From Butyricicoccus_A sp964513445 (GTDB taxonomy: Bacteria > Bacillota > Clostridia > Oscillospirales > Butyricicoccaceae): a stretch of 24,266 nucleotides of DNA. Where the stretch lies: positions 1 to 24,266 of the forward strand of contig CAZEMM010000030.1 in assembly GCA_964513445.1 (NCBI GenBank), read 5' to 3'. Both the position numbers and the translations under genes were made by a program. Below, in pieces: positions 1 to 7,165 of this stretch (its first letter is position 1; every line of letters begins with the position of its first letter). The notes under the pieces are model-generated. The model worked only from the letters and a program-made list of their open reading frames with translations. It was not told the DNA's origin and ran no database searches.

Positions 1-473
1 TGGCAAAAACACTGGTAGCATATTTCTCGGCAAGCGGAGTAACAGAGCAGCTTGCCAAAAGACTGGCAAAGGCAGTAGGTGCGGATTTGCACGATATCAT
101 CCCCGCACAGAAATACACAAAGGCCGACCTTGACTGGACAAACAAAAAGAGCCGTTCCACCATTGAGATGAACGACAAAAAATTCCGCCCGGCAATCGCA
201 AACCGGGTGGAAAATATGGAACAGTATGACACGGTTTACATTGGATTCCCGATTTGGTGGTATGTTGCGCCTACCATCATCAATACATTTCTGGAACAGT
301 ATGACCTGACGGGAAAGAAAATCATCCCCTTTGCCACCTCCGGCAGCAGCGGCATGGGAAACACCAACAAAGAGCTCGCCGATTCCTGCAAAGGTGCGAT
401 ACTGCTTGAGGGCAAACGCTTTGAAAATGACGTGAGTGAATCCGATTTAAAAACATGGGCGGAAAAGCACTAA
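1..473 (+). CDS. Flavodoxin family protein, first base of start codon outside window
   Basis: The frame is open from the first base. The window starts at the second base of what would be an ATG, so only one base of a 157-residue protein is missing. The protein begins AKTLVAYFSASGVTEQLAKR, which fits the FMN-phosphate loop of flavodoxins (here SASGVTEQ). It continues with YIGFPIWWYVAPTIINTFLE and the segment PFATSGSSGMGN, both typical of the Flavodoxin_4 type (PF12682) that binds FMN and carries electrons in the cytoplasm. Length matches that family. The partner enzyme cannot be told from the sequence. A hairpin terminator follows about 55 bases after the stop, so this is the last gene of its transcript. 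It is not obviously linked to the trehalose genes, which run the other way. Confidence 0.85.
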   Translation, partial: AKTLVAYFSASGVTEQLAKRLAKAVGADLHDIIPAQKYTKADLDWTNKKSRSTIEMNDKKFRPAIANRVENMEQYDTVYIGFPIWWYVAPTIINTFLEQYDLTGKKIIPFATSGSSGMGNTNKELADSCKGAILLEGKRFENDVSESDLKTWAEKH

Positions 474-527
474 TGCAACACCGCGTCTGACGGTTTGAAG
501 CAGTGCGCGTATGCGGACATTTTAAGA

Positions 528-567
528 GGCATCCTGATCGTTATTTGCGGTCAGGATGCCCTTTTTG
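528..567 (+). terminator. Rho-independent terminator after the flavodoxin gene
   Basis: A perfect 10-bp stem (GGCATCCTGA at 528-537 with TCAGGATGCC at 551-560) is followed by CTTTTTG. It lies between the flavodoxin stop and the convergent treC stop. The reverse strand lacks a clean U run, so treC has no equally clear terminator of its own here. Confidence 0.85.
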
Positions 568-597
568 CCCTTGAAAGGTTTTTGGAGCAGTGTTGCC

Positions 598-2238
598 CTA
601 TGAAATCACCTGATAGGAGGTCGATTCATATGGTCGTACCATCAGTTTGCCATCGGAAAATGCTTCATCTGGATAGTTGCCGATGATTTTTTTACTGCCG
701 GACGGCAGCTCGTCCAGAATAATCGTTTCTGCGCTCCAGTTATTGAATACCAGAAGCGACTGGTTATCCAGAGTTCTCTGAAAAGCAAAGATCTGCGGAT
801 GCTCCAGATGTGTGAACGAGATCGTTCCTTCTGAAATGATTTTTTCCTGCTTCCGCAGTGCAACCAGTTTTTTATAGTAGTTCAGAATGGAATCCTCATC
901 CTCCTGTTCAGCTTTTGCGTTGATATACATGTAGTTGTTCGGAACGCTGAGCCATGGTTCAGCCTCAGAAAAACCGGCATTCGGAGCGTATGCCCACTGC
1001 ATCGGTGTACGTCCGTTGTCACGGGAACGTTCATGCAGGATATGCAGGGCTTCTTCTGCAGTCTTTCCATTCTTCTGCATAATTTCATAATAATTCAGAC
1101 TTTCCACGTCCTGATACTGAGAAATATCCGTATACGGGGCGTTTGTCATGCCAAGTTCTTCACCCTGATAAATATACGGTGTACCGCGAAGCAGATGAAT
1201 GCTGGTTGCAAGCATCTTTGCTGACTGCTTCCAGTATGTCGTATCATCACCAAAACGGGAAACTACCCTAGGCTGGTCATGATTGCACCAGAACACAGCA
1301 TTCCAGCCGTTTTTCTGCTGCATTTCTGTCTGCCATGTGCTGAGAAACTGCTTGAGTTTGAGGAAATCTGCATCCTGCAGTTCCCATTTATCGCCATTCT
1401 TATAGTCTACCTTTAAATGATGGAAACTGAAGGTCATGGACAGTTCTTTTTCATCCGGATTGGAATACCGGATACAGTCCTCCAGAGAGGTCGAAGACAT
1501 TTCGCCTACAGTAATCATTTCATCAATACCGGTATCTTTGGTCAGCTCCTGTAGATATTCATGGATATGTGGTCCATCCGTGTAGAACCGGCGTCCGTCA
1601 CCTTCCAGATCATCTTCAAAAACAGCAGGCTTTGAAATTAGATTCACAACATCAAAACGGAATCCCTTCACCCCCTTCTGTTTCCAGAAACGGATGATAT
1701 CCTTCATTTCTTCCCGAACCTGTGGATTATCCCAGTTTAGATCTGCTTGTGTCCGGTCAAATAGATGAAGATACCATTTCTTCAAATGCGGAACATATTC
1801 CCATGTACTGCCGCCGAATTTGGAAACCCAGTTTGTCGGCGGCCTGTCCGGCTCACCATCCTTGAAGATGTAATAGTCCAGATATTTTTGTTCCCCCTTC
1901 ATTGCACGCTGAAACCATTCATGTTCGGTAGACGTATGGTTGAATACCATGTCGAACATCAAGCCAATACCACGCTTAGCGGCTTCTGCAATCAGTTCTT
2001 CCGCGTCATCCATTGTTCCATAGCGTGGATCGACAGCACGATAATCTGCAACATCATAGCCGTTATCATTCTGTGGAGATACAAAGAACGGAGTAAGCCA
2101 GATATAATCTACCCCTAGGTCCTTGATATAATCCAGCTTTTGAATAACACCTCTTAGATCACCCAGTCCATCGCTATTGCTGTCGCAAAAGGATTTTAGA
2201 TAGATCTGATATACAGTACTGGTTCTAAAATCTTTCAT
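598..2238 (-). CDS. treC: Trehalose-6-phosphate hydrolase (alpha,alpha-phosphotrehalase), GH13
   Basis: This cytoplasmic enzyme splits trehalose 6-phosphate, made during PTS uptake, into glucose and glucose 6-phosphate. The protein is 546 residues, the usual size. GH13 landmarks run in order: QNDNGYDVADYR near residue 57, NHTSTEHEWF near 100, the nucleophile Asp in GFRFD near 196, the acid/base Glu in VGEMSS near 246, and the third carboxylate in NHDQPR near 321. The stretches CIRYSNPD and FSFHHLKVDY match what I recall of Bacillus TreA rather than generic oligo-1,6-glucosidases. A TTG lies one codon upstream, but the ATG at 2238 is preceded by AGGAAGGG and is preferred. It follows treB by about 40 bases on the same strand, so the two are very likely co-transcribed. 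An oligo-1,6-glucosidase is the alternative, made unlikely by the neighbouring treB and treR. Confidence 0.93.
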   Translation of the reverse strand: MKDFRTSTVYQIYLKSFCDSNSDGLGDLRGVIQKLDYIKDLGVDYIWLTPFFVSPQNDNGYDVADYRAVDPRYGTMDDAEELIAEAAKRGIGLMFDMVFNHTSTEHEWFQRAMKGEQKYLDYYIFKDGEPDRPPTNWVSKFGGSTWEYVPHLKKWYLHLFDRTQADLNWDNPQVREEMKDIIRFWKQKGVKGFRFDVVNLISKPAVFEDDLEGDGRRFYTDGPHIHEYLQELTKDTGIDEMITVGEMSSTSLEDCIRYSNPDEKELSMTFSFHHLKVDYKNGDKWELQDADFLKLKQFLSTWQTEMQQKNGWNAVFWCNHDQPRVVSRFGDDTTYWKQSAKMLATSIHLLRGTPYIYQGEELGMTNAPYTDISQYQDVESLNYYEIMQKNGKTAEEALHILHERSRDNGRTPMQWAYAPNAGFSEAEPWLSVPNNYMYINAKAEQEDEDSILNYYKKLVALRKQEKIISEGTISFTHLEHPQIFAFQRTLDNQSLLVFNNWSAETIILDELPSGSKKIIGNYPDEAFSDGKLMVRPYESTSYQVIS

Positions 2239-2277
2239 CAAGCATCAACCCTTCCTGTATTTGTTCATCATATATTT

Positions 2278-4200
2278 TTACGTATAAGATACAACAGCAG
2301 TCTTACCTGCTTCTGCATTCATTCCGGTGTGGAACTGAATGTCATTTGCATTGCCTTCATCGGTAATGACGAATACGGTTACGATCGGATGACCTGCTGC
2401 CTTGATCTTCTTCGGGTCAAAGGAAATCAGTTTATCACCACGGCGTACCGTATCGCCAACCTTTACAAACATCTGGAAACCGTCACCGTTCATATCAACA
2501 GTATCAATACCGACATGAATCAATACTTCCATACCGTTCGACAATGTCAGACCACAGGCGTGCTTGCTGTCCTCCATGACTACACTGACTTCTGCATCAG
2601 CCGGTGCATATACGGTGTTGTTCGTCGGTTCGATTGCAATGCCATCGCCCATAACCTTCTGAGAGAATACTTCATCCGGTACGTCTTCCATCGGGATGAC
2701 CTTACCAGAGAGAATGGCAGTCAGCCTGCCGTCAACAGTCGCTTCCGGAACCGCATCTTCCTCTGAAGCAGCTTCTACTGGAACCATGTCAGCCGGAGCG
2801 AGCTTCTTTCTGCCAACGATTATAGTAAGTACAAATGGTATAACCATTGCGACTGCCATTGCAATGAGAAATTTTACGTAGAATTTTGGATAGATGGACA
2901 GGATGCCAGGCAAACCACCGACGCCGATGCTGATTGCCTGAACGCCAGTGCCTACTGCAATCATTGCTGCAAGAGCAGAGCCGATCATACCACAAATCAG
3001 CGGAAATCCGTATTTCATGTTAACACCAAACAAGGCCGGTTCTGTAACACCAAGGTAACAAGAGATACATGCCGGAACATTGACCTGCTGTGCGCGTTCA
3101 TTCCTTTTCTGAAGGACAGACATTGCCAGTACACTGGAGCCTTGTGCAATATTGGAGAGTGCGATCATTGGCCACAAAATTGTGCCTCCATACAAGCTGA
3201 TAAGCTGGGTGTCAATCGCATTGGTCATATGGTGCAGACCAGTCATAACAACCGGCGCATACAGCAGTCCAAACACACCGGCAAACAGCCAGCCAAAGTT
3301 GGACATTAGACCGCTATAAACAACACTGGCAATGGCATTGCCGATCTTCCAGCCAATCGGTCCGACGACCGTATGTGCGATTAATACCGCCGGAACCAGT
3401 GAGCAGAACGGAACAACGATCATGCTGATCACTTCCGGACAATACTTCTTAAAGAATTTTTCCAGATAGACAAGAACAAAGCCTGCCATCATTGCTGCAA
3501 TGACCTGGCCCTGATAGCCGATCATCTGCACTTGCGCAAAGCCAAAATCCCAAACCGGAATCTCTTCCGCTGCCGTGCCTGCAACAGCAAAGCCATTGAG
3601 CAGCTGACTGGAAACCAATGTTAGGCCAAGAATAATGCCGAGGATCTGTGTGGTTCCCATCTTTTTTGTAATGGACCAAACAATGCCGACCGGCAGCATA
3701 TGGAAGACTGCTTCACCAATTAGCCAGAGAAAGCTGTACATTCCGGCCCAAAACTGCGATGTATCGGCAAGGCTTTGCCCATCGAAGAAACCAATTTCAC
3801 CGATAATATTTCGAAATCCGAGAATCAAACCACCACAGATCAGTGCTGGAATCAATGGTGCAAAGATTTCTCCCAAAGCCCCCATAATCTTCTGAATCGG
3901 ATTTTGATTCGTTTTCGCTGCTGCTTTCACCGCATCTTTGCTGACGCCTTCGATTCCTGCATATGCAGTGAATTCGTTATAGAATATCGATACATCATTG
4001 CCGATAATAACCTGAAACTGACCGGCCTGTGTAAAGGTTCCCTTGGCAACCTTCATTTTTTCAATTTCTGCGATATTCGCTTTGGACGGGTCATTTAAAA
4101 CGAACCGCATACGGGTCATGCAGTGTGAAACTGCTGCAATGTTTTGTTTTCCACCGATCAGCTCAAGCAGCCTGATGGAATCCTGCTGGTACTTACCCAT
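2278..4200 (-). CDS. treB: PTS trehalose transporter, fused EIIBCA
   Basis: This membrane permease imports trehalose while phosphorylating it. The 640-residue chain holds three PTS modules. EIIB (about 1-90) has the phospho-cysteine in AAVSHCMTRMRF at residue 27. EIIC (about 105-470) has many hydrophobic segments and the family motifs GITEPALFG-like GVTEPALFGVN and GGLPGI. EIIA of the glucose type (about 500-640) has two active-site histidines, in KHACGL near 547 and IHVGIDTV near 562. The fused EIIA means no separate Crr-type protein is required. The EIIBC part resembles Bacillus TreP. The start ATG at 4200 has AAGGAGG upstream. The promoter and operators lie just 5' of it, and treC follows at once. 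A beta-glucoside or sucrose substrate is possible for the family, but the gene context argues for trehalose. Confidence 0.92.
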   Translation of the reverse strand: MGKYQQDSIRLLELIGGKQNIAAVSHCMTRMRFVLNDPSKANIAEIEKMKVAKGTFTQAGQFQVIIGNDVSIFYNEFTAYAGIEGVSKDAVKAAAKTNQNPIQKIMGALGEIFAPLIPALICGGLILGFRNIIGEIGFFDGQSLADTSQFWAGMYSFLWLIGEAVFHMLPVGIVWSITKKMGTTQILGIILGLTLVSSQLLNGFAVAGTAAEEIPVWDFGFAQVQMIGYQGQVIAAMMAGFVLVYLEKFFKKYCPEVISMIVVPFCSLVPAVLIAHTVVGPIGWKIGNAIASVVYSGLMSNFGWLFAGVFGLLYAPVVMTGLHHMTNAIDTQLISLYGGTILWPMIALSNIAQGSSVLAMSVLQKRNERAQQVNVPACISCYLGVTEPALFGVNMKYGFPLICGMIGSALAAMIAVGTGVQAISIGVGGLPGILSIYPKFYVKFLIAMAVAMVIPFVLTIIVGRKKLAPADMVPVEAASEEDAVPEATVDGRLTAILSGKVIPMEDVPDEVFSQKVMGDGIAIEPTNNTVYAPADAEVSVVMEDSKHACGLTLSNGMEVLIHVGIDTVDMNGDGFQMFVKVGDTVRRGDKLISFDPKKIKAAGHPIVTVFVITDEGNANDIQFHTGMNAEAGKTAVVSYT

Positions 4201-4226
4201 GTTTGTTCCTCCTTATTTTCACAATC

Positions 4227-4240
4227 CTTGTTTGAACAAG
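4227..4240. promoter_or_regulatory. TreR-type operator 1 (treB leader)
   Basis: CTTGTTTGAACAAG has arms CTTGTT/AACAAG around two central bases. It lies between the treB -10 box and the treB ribosome binding site, so a bound repressor would block early elongation. Its centre is 42 bp from that of operator 2, about four helical turns. Confidence 0.75.
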
Positions 4241-4257
4241 TTACGTTTGATGATATA

Positions 4258-4286
4258 GTTATATCATACTTGTTTGAACAAGTCAA
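4258..4286 (-). promoter_or_regulatory. treB-treC promoter
   Basis: On the minus strand TTGACT (4286-4281), a 17-base spacer and TATAAC (4263-4258) form a near-consensus sigma-A promoter upstream of treB. Operator 2 occupies almost the whole spacer, so repressor and RNA polymerase should exclude each other. Confidence 0.85.
4268..4283. promoter_or_regulatory. TreR-type operator 2 (inside treB promoter)
   Basis: ACTTGTTTGAACAAGT is the longest copy of the repeated dyad, with 7-base arms ACTTGTT/AACAAGT. It sits between the -35 and -10 boxes of treB. The architecture (TTGT, centre, ACAA) resembles the Bacillus TreR box as I recall it. Confidence 0.82.
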
Positions 4287-4288
4287 TG

Positions 4289-4300
4289 TTGTTTAAACAA
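4289..4300. promoter_or_regulatory. TreR-type operator 3
   Basis: TTGTTTAAACAA is a perfect 12-bp palindrome. It lies directly upstream of the treB -35 box, centred 19 bp from operator 2. Confidence 0.75.
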
Positions 4301-4336
4301 GTATTTTCAAATTTGTAACATTGCACAAAAATTCAC

Positions 4337-4365
4337 TTGCACTTTATGCAAAACGGCTATATACT
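4337..4365 (+). promoter_or_regulatory. treR: treR promoter
   Basis: TTGCAC (4337-4342), a 17-base spacer and TATACT (4360-4365) form a good promoter facing treR. Operator 4 begins five bases downstream, over the expected start site, which suggests that treR represses itself. Confidence 0.78.
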
Positions 4366-4369
4366 TATG

Positions 4370-4381
4370 TTGTTCAAACAA
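4370..4381. promoter_or_regulatory. TreR-type operator 4 (treR promoter)
   Basis: TTGTTCAAACAA, followed by GT, repeats the dyad found three times near treB. Its place just after the treR -10 box fits autoregulation. Confidence 0.75.
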
Positions 4382-4435
4382 GTAAAATGTTAATAAATCA
4401 TATTCTGGAGTATTATTGATTCAAGGAGTATAGCT

Positions 4436-5161
4436 ATGCCCAAATCTAAATATGAAAAGATATATTATAATCTGAAACAAAAAATCGAATGCGGTGACTA
4501 TCCGTATGGTGAATTGATGCCATCTGAGAATACACTGGTACCTGTATATGAATGCTCCCGCAATACCATCCGCCGTGCGCTTTCTGAGCTGACTGAAGAT
4601 GGTTATGTGCAGCCGATTCATGGAAAAGGTGTCCGTGTCATTTATCAGCCTGTACAGCGCACCAGCTTTACTGTAGGAGGGATTGAATCTTTTCAGGAAA
4701 CTGCCCGACGGAATCAGTTTGAGCCAAAAACGGATGTGATTCAGTTTTCTCTCCAAACGGTAGATCATGATTTGTCTGTCAAAACAGGTTTTTCCGAGGG
4801 CGAGCAGGTTTATTACATTCAGAGAGTACGTTATCTGAATGGAATTGCTCGCATTCTGGATACCAATATTTTTATCGCTGCGCTTGTTCCCGGTCTGACA
4901 CCGGAAATTGCAGAACATTCTATTTATGAATATATCGAAAATCAACTTGGAATGCAAATCGTCACCAGCAAACGTCAGGTAACCGTGGAACGTGCTTCTG
5001 AACTGGATGAAAAATATTTGAACCTTGGAGATTATAACTGTCTGGCTGTGGTAACCGGACAAACCTTCAATTCCGATGGCGTGATGTTCGAATATACCCA
5101 ATCTCATCATCAGCCGGATTTCTTTTGCTTTCAGAATACCGCTGCCCGTAAACGAGTATAA
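4436..5161 (+). CDS. treR: Trehalose operon repressor, GntR family with UTRA domain
   Basis: This 241-residue DNA-binding repressor probably responds to trehalose 6-phosphate. Residues about 5-68 form the GntR winged helix: KYEKIYYNLKQKIECGDY, then MPSENTLVPVYECSRNTIRRALSEL, then DGYVQPIHGKGVRV. From about residue 85 to the end is the UTRA ligand domain, with VYYIQRVRYLNG, LTPEIAEHSIYEYIE and a closing FEYTQSHHQPDFF. The order and wording match Bacillus TreR as I recall it. The ATG has AAGGAG seven bases upstream. The gene is divergent from treB, and four matching dyads lie between them. No terminator is visible straight after the stop. GntR/UTRA proteins for other sugars look alike, but the neighbours settle the call. 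Confidence 0.92.
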   Translation: MPKSKYEKIYYNLKQKIECGDYPYGELMPSENTLVPVYECSRNTIRRALSELTEDGYVQPIHGKGVRVIYQPVQRTSFTVGGIESFQETARRNQFEPKTDVIQFSLQTVDHDLSVKTGFSEGEQVYYIQRVRYLNGIARILDTNIFIAALVPGLTPEIAEHSIYEYIENQLGMQIVTSKRQVTVERASELDEKYLNLGDYNCLAVVTGQTFNSDGVMFEYTQSHHQPDFFCFQNTAARKRV

Positions 5162-5175
5162 GAAGGAAGTTTTGT

Positions 5176-5226
5176 ATGAAAAGCTATGGCAATACTGAAC
5201 AAAAGGAGCCGAAAGAATGCAAATAG
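5176..5226 (+). CDS. Possible 16-residue small ORF after treR
   Basis: An ATG preceded by AAGAAGGAAG opens a 16-codon frame (MKSYGNTEQKEPKECK) that ends in TAG. It lies 14 bases after the treR stop and could be translated with it. The only support is the ribosome binding site. It contains its own internal AAAAGGAG, and no homologue is recognised. It may be chance. Confidence 0.2.
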   Translation: MKSYGNTEQKEPKECK

Positions 5227-5229
5227 TAG

Positions 5230-5235
5230 TATAAT
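5230..5235 (+). promoter_or_regulatory. Possible -10 box upstream of rlmN cluster
   Basis: A perfect TATAAT lies about 140 bases before rlmN. No convincing -35 box is seen 16-18 bases upstream, so this is a weak call for the start of the rlmN-thiN transcript. Confidence 0.3.
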
Positions 5236-5277
5236 AGTAATAAGGGCGCAAATATTTCTGTTGCAAAATTCCGCAAA

Positions 5278-5370
5278 ATGGCTTACTATAAGAATGTCAA
5301 GGCTTTGCACGCGGCGGGCGCGCAGGCGCAGCCGGCAAAAACCGACACAGATACATCGGAGAAGGAATAA
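5278..5370 (+). CDS. Possible 30-residue small protein upstream of rlmN
   Basis: The frame from ATG 5278 to TAA 5370 encodes a peptide starting MAYYKNVKALHAAGAQ and ending DTDTSEKE. Its stop lies one base before the rlmN ATG, and its codons (GCG, GGC, CAG, ACC, GAG) resemble those of the rlmN cluster rather than treR. Against it, no Shine-Dalgarno precedes the ATG, although AAGGG at 5242-5246 could serve a non-standard start further up. It could also be the tail of a lost gene. No family is recognised. Confidence 0.3.
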   Translation: MAYYKNVKALHAAGAQAQPAKTDTDTSEKE

Positions 5371-5371
5371 T

Positions 5372-6418
5372 ATGACCAAACCGGAGATCAAATGCAGAAC
5401 GCTGCCGGAATTGCAGACGGAGATGAAGGAACTGGGTGAAAAGCCGTTTCGTGCGAAACAGATTTTTCAATGGCTGAATCAGGGTGTCCGCTCGTTTGAT
5501 GAAATGACCAATCTTTCCAAGCCGCTGCGCGCGAAGCTGGAGGAACGGTATTTGCTGACCGCGCCAGATATCCTGCAAAAGCAGGTCTCTCAGGTGGATG
5601 GTACGATGAAATACCTTTGGGCGCTTCATGACGGCAACTGCATTGAAAGCGTTTTTATGCGCTATCATCATGGCAACACGGCATGTGTTTCATCACAGAT
5701 CGGCTGTCGGATGGGGTGTAGATTTTGTGCCTCCGGAATAGGCGGGCTGGTTCGCAGCTTGTCCGCCGGAGAAATTTTAGATCAAATCCTTTTCATGCAG
5801 AAGGATACGGGAGAACATATTTCTAACATTGTATTGATGGGAACCGGTGAGCCGCTGGATAATTATGACAATGTGCTGCGCTTCATCCGACTGGTCGGCG
5901 CGGAGGAAGGGCTGCATATCGGACAACGGCACATCTCGCTCTCCACTTCCGGTTTGGCGGAGCAGATTGACCGGCTTGCGCAGGAAAGGCTACAGATTAC
6001 ACTGTCAATTTCTCTGCACGCGCCGGATAACCGGAGCCGAAGTGAGATCATGCCGGTGAATCGTCGCTATCCGGTTGAGCGGCTGATGCGTGCATGCCGT
6101 AATTATTTTGACCAAACGGGACGGCGCATCTCATATGAATATACGATGATTGACGGCGTGAGCGACCGGCCCTGGCAGGCCAGAGCGCTTGCTGCGCTGC
6201 TGCACGGCAGACCGGCGCATGTCAACCTGATCCCACTGAATCATGTCACGGAGAGCGGACTGCATACCTCAAAAAAGGAGCATGTCGCCGCTTTTCAAAA
6301 TATTTTGGAAAAGAACGGAATCACAGTGACCGTCCGGCGCACCCTTGGGCCGGATATCGACGCATCCTGCGGCCAGCTGCGCCGCAGGCATATAGGTGAA
6401 ACGTTCGGGAAAGAGTGA
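5372..6418 (+). CDS. rlmN: Dual-specificity rRNA/tRNA adenine C2-methyltransferase, radical SAM
   Basis: RlmN methylates C2 of A2503 in 23S rRNA and of A37 in some tRNAs, using SAM and a 4Fe-4S cluster. The 348-residue protein has the cluster motif QIGCRMGCRFCASG (Cys 112, 116, 119). It also has GTGEPLDNYDN and ISLSTSGLAEQI, and the methyl-carrying Cys near 333 in DIDASCGQLRR. The frame is open for 62 codons upstream, but that part is arginine-rich and unlike the family. ATG 5372 is preceded by GGAGAAGGA and gives the usual N-terminus (LPELQTEMKELGEKPFRAKQ). The PP2C gene starts four bases after the stop. In related genomes this is the normal entry into the phosphatase-kinase-rsgA cluster. 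Confidence 0.95.
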   Translation: MTKPEIKCRTLPELQTEMKELGEKPFRAKQIFQWLNQGVRSFDEMTNLSKPLRAKLEERYLLTAPDILQKQVSQVDGTMKYLWALHDGNCIESVFMRYHHGNTACVSSQIGCRMGCRFCASGIGGLVRSLSAGEILDQILFMQKDTGEHISNIVLMGTGEPLDNYDNVLRFIRLVGAEEGLHIGQRHISLSTSGLAEQIDRLAQERLQITLSISLHAPDNRSRSEIMPVNRRYPVERLMRACRNYFDQTGRRISYEYTMIDGVSDRPWQARALAALLHGRPAHVNLIPLNHVTESGLHTSKKEHVAAFQNILEKNGITVTVRRTLGPDIDASCGQLRRRHIGETFGKE

Positions 6419-6422
6419 TGAA

Positions 6423-7154
6423 ATGAACGCATATGGCAAGACCGATAAAGGCCTGGTTCGTGCCAACAACCAGGATACATTCCGCATTGAGCTAAAGGAG
6501 GACGATCTCGGCTTTTTGGTACTCTGCGACGGCATGGGCGGTGCGCGCGCCGGCAATATCGCGAGCACACGCGCGGCAGATCAATTTATGCAATGCATCC
6601 AACGGGCAAGTATCGAACAGACTGATACCGATTCACTGGCGCAGCTGATTGAGGATGCCGTCGTGCAGGCCAATCGCGAGGTGTTTGACTTGTCGCAGTC
6701 GGATGCTTCCTACAACGGCATGGGCACGACGTTAGTCGGTGGTATCTGCACGGACAACCGTGTGATTTTGGCGAATGTCGGTGATTCGCGCGCGTACATG
6801 CTCGAGGACGATCAGATCGCACAGATGACGGCAGATCATTCGCTAGTTGCGGAAATGGTGCGCACCGGACGTCTGACGGCAGAGGAAGCCAAGCATTATC
6901 CGGGACGAAACCTGATCACTCGAGCGGTGGGCGTTGACAGCGAGGTCGATGTTGATCTGTATGAAATCACAATTCGAGAGGGGCAAACGCTGCTGCTGTG
7001 CTCAGATGGTTTGAGCGGATTGGTCACAGATGCAGAGATCGCGGCAATTGTTTCCGGCGCGCCGTCGCTGGAGGATGCGTGTGACCAGCTTATTTCGTGT
7101 GCATGCGAGGCTGGCGGAAGCGATAATATTACGGTGGTTCTGTATACGAAGTAG
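6423..7154 (+). CDS. prpC: PP2C-type Ser/Thr protein phosphatase (Stp/PrpC)
   Basis: This metal-dependent phosphatase removes phosphate from proteins modified by the neighbouring PASTA kinase and from the kinase itself. It is 243 residues, typical for the family. PP2C motifs appear in order: TDKGLVRANNQD near the start, VLCDGMGG near 40, GMGTTLVGG near 100, ANVGDSRAY near 120, TADHS, LLLCSDGLSGLV near 195, and GSDNITVVLY at the C-terminus. The Asp residues in these motifs bind the two Mn/Mg ions. No membrane segment is present, so it is cytoplasmic. Nine codons lie open upstream, but ATG 6423, four bases after the rlmN stop, gives the family's N-terminus. The kinase gene follows after 11 bases, a pairing common throughout the Firmicutes. 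Confidence 0.94.
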   Translation: MNAYGKTDKGLVRANNQDTFRIELKEDDLGFLVLCDGMGGARAGNIASTRAADQFMQCIQRASIEQTDTDSLAQLIEDAVVQANREVFDLSQSDASYNGMGTTLVGGICTDNRVILANVGDSRAYMLEDDQIAQMTADHSLVAEMVRTGRLTAEEAKHYPGRNLITRAVGVDSEVDVDLYEITIREGQTLLLCSDGLSGLVTDAEIAAIVSGAPSLEDACDQLISCACEAGGSDNITVVLYTK

Positions 7155-7165
7155 GAGACGTTGGA

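Noticed and set aside
495..686. Plus-strand frame of 63 codons after the first flavodoxin
   Set aside because: It runs through the terminator and into the convergent treC gene, with no start signal.
4421..5266. Long minus-strand open frame over treR (281 codons)
   Set aside because: It lies wholly opposite a well-matched GntR/UTRA gene and has no ribosome binding site or recognisable protein. It is a shadow of treR codon use.
5186..5371. 62-codon N-terminal extension of RlmN
   Set aside because: Arginine-rich, unlike any RlmN, and crosses the TATAAT. ATG 5372 has a good ribosome binding site and gives the family N-terminus.
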